Positions 58,591-64,000 of a DNA stretch of 64,000 bases are shown one piece after another. The stretch's first letter is position 1; each line of letters opens with the position of its first letter. The position numbers and the translations under genes are program-made. The stretch spans positions 22,786,182 to 22,850,181 of the forward strand of contig NC_088711.1 in NCBI RefSeq assembly GCF_963576615.1, read 5' to 3'. This DNA comes from Watersipora subatra (Eukaryota > Bryozoa > Gymnolaemata > Cheilostomatida > Watersiporidae). The notes under the pieces are model-generated. The model was not told the origin of the DNA. It saw only the letters and a program-made list of their open reading frames with translations, and did no database searches.

Positions 58591-58920
58591 TCAAATGCAT
58601 AAATATATATTCATGAACAATTGACATGAACAAACCATACTAATAACACATGCAGAAACAAAATTTAACAGTTTTGAAACCAAAGTATGCGCATCATTTT
58701 CTCGGCCAGTTGCATTCTGGTTGTTGCTTTCGATAAAACGAGCACCTTCTGACTGTCCAATACCTGCCACAATTTTTTCTGACCTTAATTCTTCTTTAGC
58801 TATGCTGAGCTGGTCAATACTAGCGTCTAAAAACTCTTTTAGCAGAGCACAGCTTTTACGAGTTGTGTTTTGCATAAAAGCAACGCGTAAAGGTTTTGCT
58901 TGCTCAGCACAACTTTTCAT
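58591..58920 (-). CDS. Possible exon, unrecognised
   Basis: A 109-codon minus-strand frame begins right after a splice-acceptor-like TTTTAG with a CTAAT branch-like motif upstream. Its first about 80 residues are charged and protein-like (CALLKEFLDASIDQL, EELRSEKIVAG), then become hydrophobic. No family is recognised. The true exon may end before 58,680. Confidence 0.25.
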   Translation of the reverse strand: MKSCAEQAKPLRVAFMQNTTRKSCALLKEFLDASIDQLSIAKEELRSEKIVAGIGQSEGARFIESNNQNATGRENDAHTLVSKLLNFVSACVISMVCSCQLFMNIYLCI

Positions 58921-58924
58921 CTAA

Positions 58925-59384
58925 AATTAGTCATTCATATACTATCGTAAAAGAAAACCGCTTTTTGCATACGTCAAAGTATTAAGAAACTAAACGAGGA
59001 CCTACTATTAGCCTGATACAGTTCTTTATTATTTATGTGGTGTTGTTCGCCAAGTTTTAATGAAAAAAACTGAAATGCTTTGTAGTTGGAAAACAATTTT
59101 TGATACAAACAGAAACAATGAAATAGTTTCTGTAATTGTCATTGATGTAACCAAGTCATTATTAGTATGATTTTGTGAACACTTTTCTATGGATCACTTT
59201 CTATTATGGGCTTGTAAAGATGAAATAATGTCAAAGTGGCGGTCAATTAGAGGTGGCGGCTAATTAGAGAGTGGTGCTCTATTTGCTAACCCTTCTCTTA
59301 GAATGGTGGTTAAATAGAGGTGGCAGTTTATGGCAAATCAACGCTACAGTTGAAGTTTTGTTGAGCCGGTCCAAGTCAAGGCCT
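58925..59384. other. Spacer, nothing recognised
   Basis: AT-rich sequence with short internal repeats of a GGTGGCGG/TTAGAG type near 59,240-59,320. No coding frame. Confidence 0.5.
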
Positions 59385-59403
59385 GTATATATATATATAT
59401 ATA
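59385..59403. repeat. (TA)n microsatellite
   Basis: About nine TA dinucleotides precede the SINE-like head. Confidence 0.8.
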
Positions 59404-59405
59404 CA

Positions 59406-59517
59406 CGATGGATAGCATAGTTGGTAAGGTGTCCGGACAGTGATCATTAGGTCCTAAGTTCAAACCTCAACAACTGCACCCTTCTGGTGGTCTTTAGACA
59501 AGACCCTTGCTTGTATA
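59406..59517 (+). mobile_element. SINE-like tRNA-derived head
   Basis: A box TAGCATAGTTGG and B box AGTTCAAACC lie at tRNA-like spacing. They are followed by CTTTAGACAAGACCCTT, which resembles a conserved central domain found in several animal SINEs. It ends at the LINE start, so it might instead be part of that element's 5' region. Confidence 0.45.
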
Positions 59518-62500
59518 ATGTCTACAACCTCTATGATGAGTGCAATAATCAAAGCCATGCCGGCTCGGACGTCGCCCGGTCAAACAAGGTCCGCGCTGCC
59601 TGTAGCTGAACCAGGACAAGGCAGTGGAAAATGGGCTACTAGTTCAAAACGGATGAAATGGACTTGGACTGATAACACGGACCTCATGCAGTGCTACTTT
59701 ATGAGTGAACCTCAAAAGTGGGGCTATATGGGAAGGATGCGCCAACTGTGAATAAACATGTGCCCTGAATTGCCACTAACCGCTAAGCAACTTGTAGCTC
59801 AGAGGAGTAACATAATCAAGCTGCACCTCATATCAGAACTTGAGGTGGATGAAATTAGGGAACAGTTCACCCAAGTAACCTCAACTAACGAAGAGTGCAT
59901 ATCATCACACACCGTCACACATACACGATCTTGTGTTGACTCACAAGTTGAAGAAGACATGCACTTTGACCTTGACCCAAGGGTGAAGGAGCTTGCGGAA
60001 AATATCATCAACAAGATGCCAGCTGCTAATGATTATGGAAGCAGGGTACCACTACGGAGAGTTAGCAAGACCATACCCAAGAAGCTGTTAGAAGACATTA
60101 ACTTGGCACTGGAGTCGATCTTAACTAAATCGATCAGTGAGACTAATGCCTTAATCTACAGTACGGCAACCGTCGTCTTGGAGGAGATGGGTATTAAGCC
60201 ACTGTCAACAAGGCTTCAAGCCATTCCATCTTGGCAGCTGAGGCTACAAAATAAGATCAAGGACTTGCGCAAGAAAGTTATTAAGCTCAGTGAAAAATCT
60301 AACCACAGTTTGGAGCGTCCAAAAAGGGAAGCCACAATAGAAGCTCTAGAATCTGCCAAACAGCAGCTAGTAGCACTCTCGGCACGACTGAAGCGGTACA
60401 TCAAAGAGCGGGATAACAAGAGAATGAACAAACTGTTTATCAATAATCCATCTGAAGTGTGTTCTCAGTTCAAAGGTGAACTGCGAAGGTCAATGTCAGA
60501 TCCTCCCCCGATCCAGCACCTCAAAGTTCTGGAAGGATATCTGGGAAAAAGAGACTACTCATAACACCACTGCAAATTGGCTGAAGAGGCTTAAAGAGAG
60601 CCACCAACACACTGTGGCTCAGCAAGGACTCATCATCAGCGAAGTGGACAGAGTGCAGCGTATGAAGAACTGGGCAGCACCTGGCCATGACATGATTCAA
60701 GCCTTCTGGTTGAAGAAATTGACATCACTTCACACTAGAATGGCTAAGCAGATGGAATGCCTAATAGAAGAAGGCGACCATCCGGAATGGCTGACCAAAG
60801 GACGAACTGTACTTCTGATAAAAGATCCAAAGCAGGGGCCGATTCCCAAAAACTATTGACCAATAACATGCTTGGCCACCACCTGGAAACTGCTCTCAGG
60901 AATAGTTGCAGACAAACTGGAAAAGCACATGAGTTACTATATGACCAGTGCTCAGAAAGGAATTGGGCGCAACACCCGAAGAGCCAAACATCAGTTACTG
61001 GTGGATCGGACGGTCTGTCAAGACAGCAGGAGAAGGCATACCAATCTTGCCATGGCTTGGATCGACTACAAAAAGGCCTATGACTCAATTCCCCATAGTT
61101 GGATACTTGAGTGTCTCAGTATGTACAATGTTAACCCTGCTCTTGTGGCATTCATCAAGATGTCAATGACCAAATGGAAGTTGGAACTGGAGGCTAATGG
61201 CAAAAATCTGGCGAGTGTAAAAATTAAGCGAGGCATCTATCAAGGTGACTCCTTATCACCGCTGCTCTTCTGCATATGCCTAAACCCTCTAAGCAATATA
61301 CTGGAGAAAACTCACTATGGGTACCAGTCTAAAAGTGGCACCAAGATAAACCACCTCTTCTACATGGATGACATCAAGCTGTACGCTAACAAAGAAAGGG
61401 ACATTGATTCGCTAATACACCTCACTCAGGTATACAGCAAGGACATCAGAATGACCTTCGGTATTGAGAAATGTGGAAGACTAATTCTTAAGAAGAACCA
61501 TTCTATTCTCACAGATAGCCTATGAATGCCAAATGGTACCATCATAGATATAGAAGAAGGGTACAAGTACTTGGGGACTATGCAAAGCAACATCAACCAC
61601 GAAGCCGAGGTACGTCACAAAGCCATTACTAAATACAAGAAATGCCTTTGGCAGGTCCTACGGAGCCAGCTCAATGCCAAGAACCAATTCATGGCAATAA
61701 ACACCTACGTACTGCCAGTAATAAGATATCCAGCAGGCATAATAAAGTGGACTGAGGAAGTCATCAAGGAAACAGATATAGCAACTCGTAAACTGCTGAC
61801 CATGCATGGAGCACTCGTCCCAAAATCTGATACTACTAGATTGTATCTCGATAGGAAAAATGGCAGTAGGGGACTCAAAAGTGTACAGCAGACAGTGAAA
61901 GAGGAATAACAAAGCACCAAAGCCTATGCAGCCTCCACGGCCATTTCAGATAAGTTGCTAGCTGAATTTCAATCGGCTGCTCTGACAATGGACCTTCGCC
62001 GTGATGATGAGGAAGTTGACTAGCACATAAAACCTCTTCATGGTGCTTACCACCGACCAATATCTAAGGTTGGTAATCTTCACCAGACATATATGTGGCT
62101 GAACAAAGGAAACCTAACGGCAAATACAGAGTCGCTATTCATGGCAGCCCAGGAGCAAGTGCTCCCAACAAGGCAACTCCAAACAAAAATCTATCACACT
62201 AGAGACGACCCTAGATGCAGACTGTGCAAAAATGCACCTGAGACCATCCAACACATCATCAGTGGATGCAAGCAGCTAGCAGGAAACGCATACACTAAGC
62301 GGCATAATCATGTTGCAAGTGTTGTGTATAGAAGTCTATGTGATGAGTATGGCCTTAATAAACCACAACACTGGTGAGAAGCTCTTGGTAAGGTCAATGA
62401 AAACGACCGCGCTAAGATCATTTGGGAGTTCTACATCTGGATGGACAAGCATGTCCTAACAAACCAGCCAGATATAGTGGTGATGGACAAGGAGAACAAG

Positions 62501-62790
62501 AAGGCTACTATAATAGATATAGCAGTACCCAATGACTACAATATAGCCAGCAAGAAAAAGAAAAGGTAGAGAAATACCTCCCTCTTGGAGAAGAGATTGA
62601 AAAATGCTGGGATGTAAGAACAACTGTAATTCCAGTAGTCATTGGGGCACTGGACGCAATAACACTGGCGCATAATATGTGACTTGCCCAGATACCGACA
62701 ACAATCAACTCAGGTGAGTTGCAAAAAAGTGCGCTATTGGGAACAGCTAAGATCTTGAGGCGATTGCTCAAACTCTCAGGTCTCTGGTAG
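59518..62790 (+). mobile_element. R2/R4-type non-LTR retrotransposon (LINE), decayed
   Basis: A single long protein can be followed in order. A Trp-rich, Myb-like N-terminus lies at 59,630-59,860 and a linker to about 60,500. Reverse transcriptase runs about 60,600-61,700, with WIDYKKAYDSIPHSW, IYQGDSLSPLLF and the YMDD catalytic motif at 61,361-61,372. A CCHC knuckle (CRLCKN...HIISGC) lies at 62,215-62,275. A restriction-like endonuclease end has QPDIVVMDKE and IIDIAVPND at 62,470-62,535. TGA stops at 59,749, 60,857, 61,523, 62,375 and 62,682, a TAA at 61,907, a TAG at 62,021, and frameshifts near 60,510 and 62,555 make it inactive. Several TGA codons fall where Trp or Arg is expected. The 3' tail runs into TATATA beside the Helitron end. 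Confidence 0.88.
60872..61525 (+). pseudogene. LINE reverse transcriptase core segment
   Basis: The longest clean piece of the polymerase, 217 codons. It holds the motif A aspartate (WIDY), motif B (QGDSLSP) and motif C (YMDD), so the catalytic residues are all present although the gene around them is broken. Confidence 0.85.
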
Positions 62791-62862
62791 GAGACCCGAG
62801 TTAGAGCAGAAATTCCTACCCATATGGGTTAGCCGGGGCGAGGAAACAATTTTCTATATATA
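62791..62862. other. LINE tail and Helitron target
   Basis: Sequence after the last LINE coding block. It ends in an AT run into which the Helitron appears inserted. Confidence 0.45.
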
Positions 62863-62874
62863 CTAGCTGCATTA

Positions 62875-62886
62875 CCCGTCAACGGG
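62875..62886 (-). other. Helitron 3' terminal hairpin
   Basis: A 5-bp perfect stem CCCGT/ACGGG with a 2-base loop sits next to the CTAG terminus, as expected of Helitron transposition terminators. Confidence 0.75.
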
Positions 62887-63695
62887 ATCAGATTCTTGTA
62901 CAGCAAGAGGTTTATTGAGAGTTGTCTTTCATACTGTAAAACAACTCCAACTATGCAGTCTACTGAAATTGTTGGGCCGATCAGACAGCATACGCAGTCA
63001 TACATGTCAATCATTTTGGGGAGAACAAAGGAACTCTGCAATGTGTTTTACAGCTAGTCTACAATGCATCAGTCTCAAACCACTAAAATGGGAGTTGTCC
63101 TATTTTGTACAGAGAACTGATAATTAAATTGACATTGCTAGGCGAACTGAAATTGTTCAAACTGGCAGTATTGAAAAATTGTGCGTGTTGTAAGAAATTC
63201 TACAAAATATTTTGCTATTGCACTGCTGAGCTATCGCCAGCATTTATTGAATGAAGACATCTACACGCACTATACATGACTTCTACAGTTCTACATCGAA
63301 TGGAGACTTCTAACACTAATCATGGCTTACCAGTTCTTCGCCTATTATAGCCTGTGTTTTGACATGGTATATACAAACAGTGCTGCAGTAATGTGGTTGT
63401 GTTAATAAAATTTATCAGTAAAATTTACATGTATAACAGGACAGACAGTACGATGTCAAGGCAGATACAGCATTAGCACCTTACAATAATAAAACAACGC
63501 CAACATGATAGCCTTTTTATGAGACACAATAAGGAAAACAAATGCATGAAAATATATATATACTGAGAAACATGCTAGAAAATGCTGCATGTGGATAATA
63601 AGTAGGTATAGCAGTACATGAAGAACATAGCATGACACAATAACAGTATAATGTTAATTTAATGCAAGCATGACATAACAATAAGACAATGTTAA

Positions 63696-64000
63696 TCAAC
63701 GCAACACTTGTGGATAGACAACATTTTTGGTTTTTCTGTCGGGTGTATGAATATACAGTTTTCGGCTTGTGCCTACTTTTGAGCAGGCAACGTACAGCTG
63801 GCCATGGCTAAAGCAGGGGGACAGTAAGTCGATACCAGCTACTTTGAGAGACTGACCTTGCGACTTGTTGATGGTCATAGCGAAGCAGACTCTGATGGGG
63901 AACTGAATCCTTTTAAATTCAAATGGTAGATCGGTTGGAATAATTGGGATCCTTGGAATAAAAACGTATTCTCCTCTACCAGATGCTGAAATGATTTTGG
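63696..64000 (-). CDS. Helitron Pif1-like helicase, C-terminal part
   Basis: The frame is open from the window edge to a stop at 63,696. It contains MTINKSQGQSL, the conserved late SF1 helicase motif of Pif1/Helitron proteins, and HGQLYVACSKV, the family's terminal motif. The Rep nickase and most of the helicase would lie beyond 64,000. The visible part shows no break. Confidence 0.85.
   Translation of the reverse strand, partial: KIISASGRGEYVFIPRIPIIPTDLPFEFKRIQFPIRVCFAMTINKSQGQSLKVAGIDLLSPCFSHGQLYVACSKVGTSRKLYIHTPDRKTKNVVYPQVLR

Larger units (their letters stand above)
62863..64000 (-). mobile_element. Helitron, 3' end portion
   Basis: The minus strand carries the C-terminus of a Helitron helicase. 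Its left boundary has a CCCGT/ACGGG hairpin (62,875-62,886) 8 bases before a terminal CTAG (62,863-62,866), followed by T. These are the hallmarks of a Helitron 3' end inserted between A and T. Between the helicase stop and the end lie about 830 bp of AT-rich sequence without a gene. The element continues beyond the window. Confidence 0.8.

Overview
The window is nuclear DNA of an animal, most likely a marine or other invertebrate. The evidence is eukaryotic-type split-promoter tRNA genes with T-run terminators, SINE-like tRNA heads, and DIRS, BEL/Pao, R2/R4-type LINE, hAT-like and Helitron remnants. I cannot name the species. No ordinary single-copy host gene is recognised.

Positions 1-38,819 are one tandem satellite of a 2,060-bp unit, about 18.8 copies. 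The window opens inside the array, so its true left end is not seen. Each unit carries tRNA-Leu(AAG) on +, tRNA-Glu(CTC) on -, tRNA-Leu(TAG) on + and a defective tRNA-Glu(TTC)-like copy on -. These form two convergent Leu/Glu pairs. That gives 57 tRNA genes that look largely intact and 19 relics with a shared defect. One copy (unit 8) has switched its anticodon from TAG to TAA. Units 1-3 repeat as units 4-6 (6,180-bp block), and units 15-16 repeat as units 17-18 (4,120-bp block), so the array is homogenised by multi-unit events.

From 38,820 to about 51,040 the array breaks down. There is an inverted fragment (38,835-39,275), then diverged forward remnants (39,284-41,398, 44,826-46,622 and 50,289-51,030) whose tRNA copies are mostly pseudogenes. 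A DIRS retrotransposon fossil (about 41,518-44,825, minus strand) lies between two remnants. A broken gene of an unnamed multi-copy invertebrate family (47,300-49,754, minus strand) lies between the next two. That gene is split by a 741-bp almost perfectly palindromic hAT-like foldback element with an 8-bp target-site duplication.

From 51,040 to 64,000 the DNA is transposon-rich. It holds a SINE-like tRNA head, a 22-bp minisatellite, a BEL/Pao fossil (about 53,640-57,470, minus), an unplaced possible exon, a second SINE-like head, a decayed R2/R4-type LINE (59,518-62,790, plus), and the 3' end of a Helitron (62,863 to beyond the window, minus) with its terminal hairpin and CTAG end. The parts do not form one pathway. 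The window shows a homogenised tRNA-gene satellite and its decaying, transposon-invaded edge.
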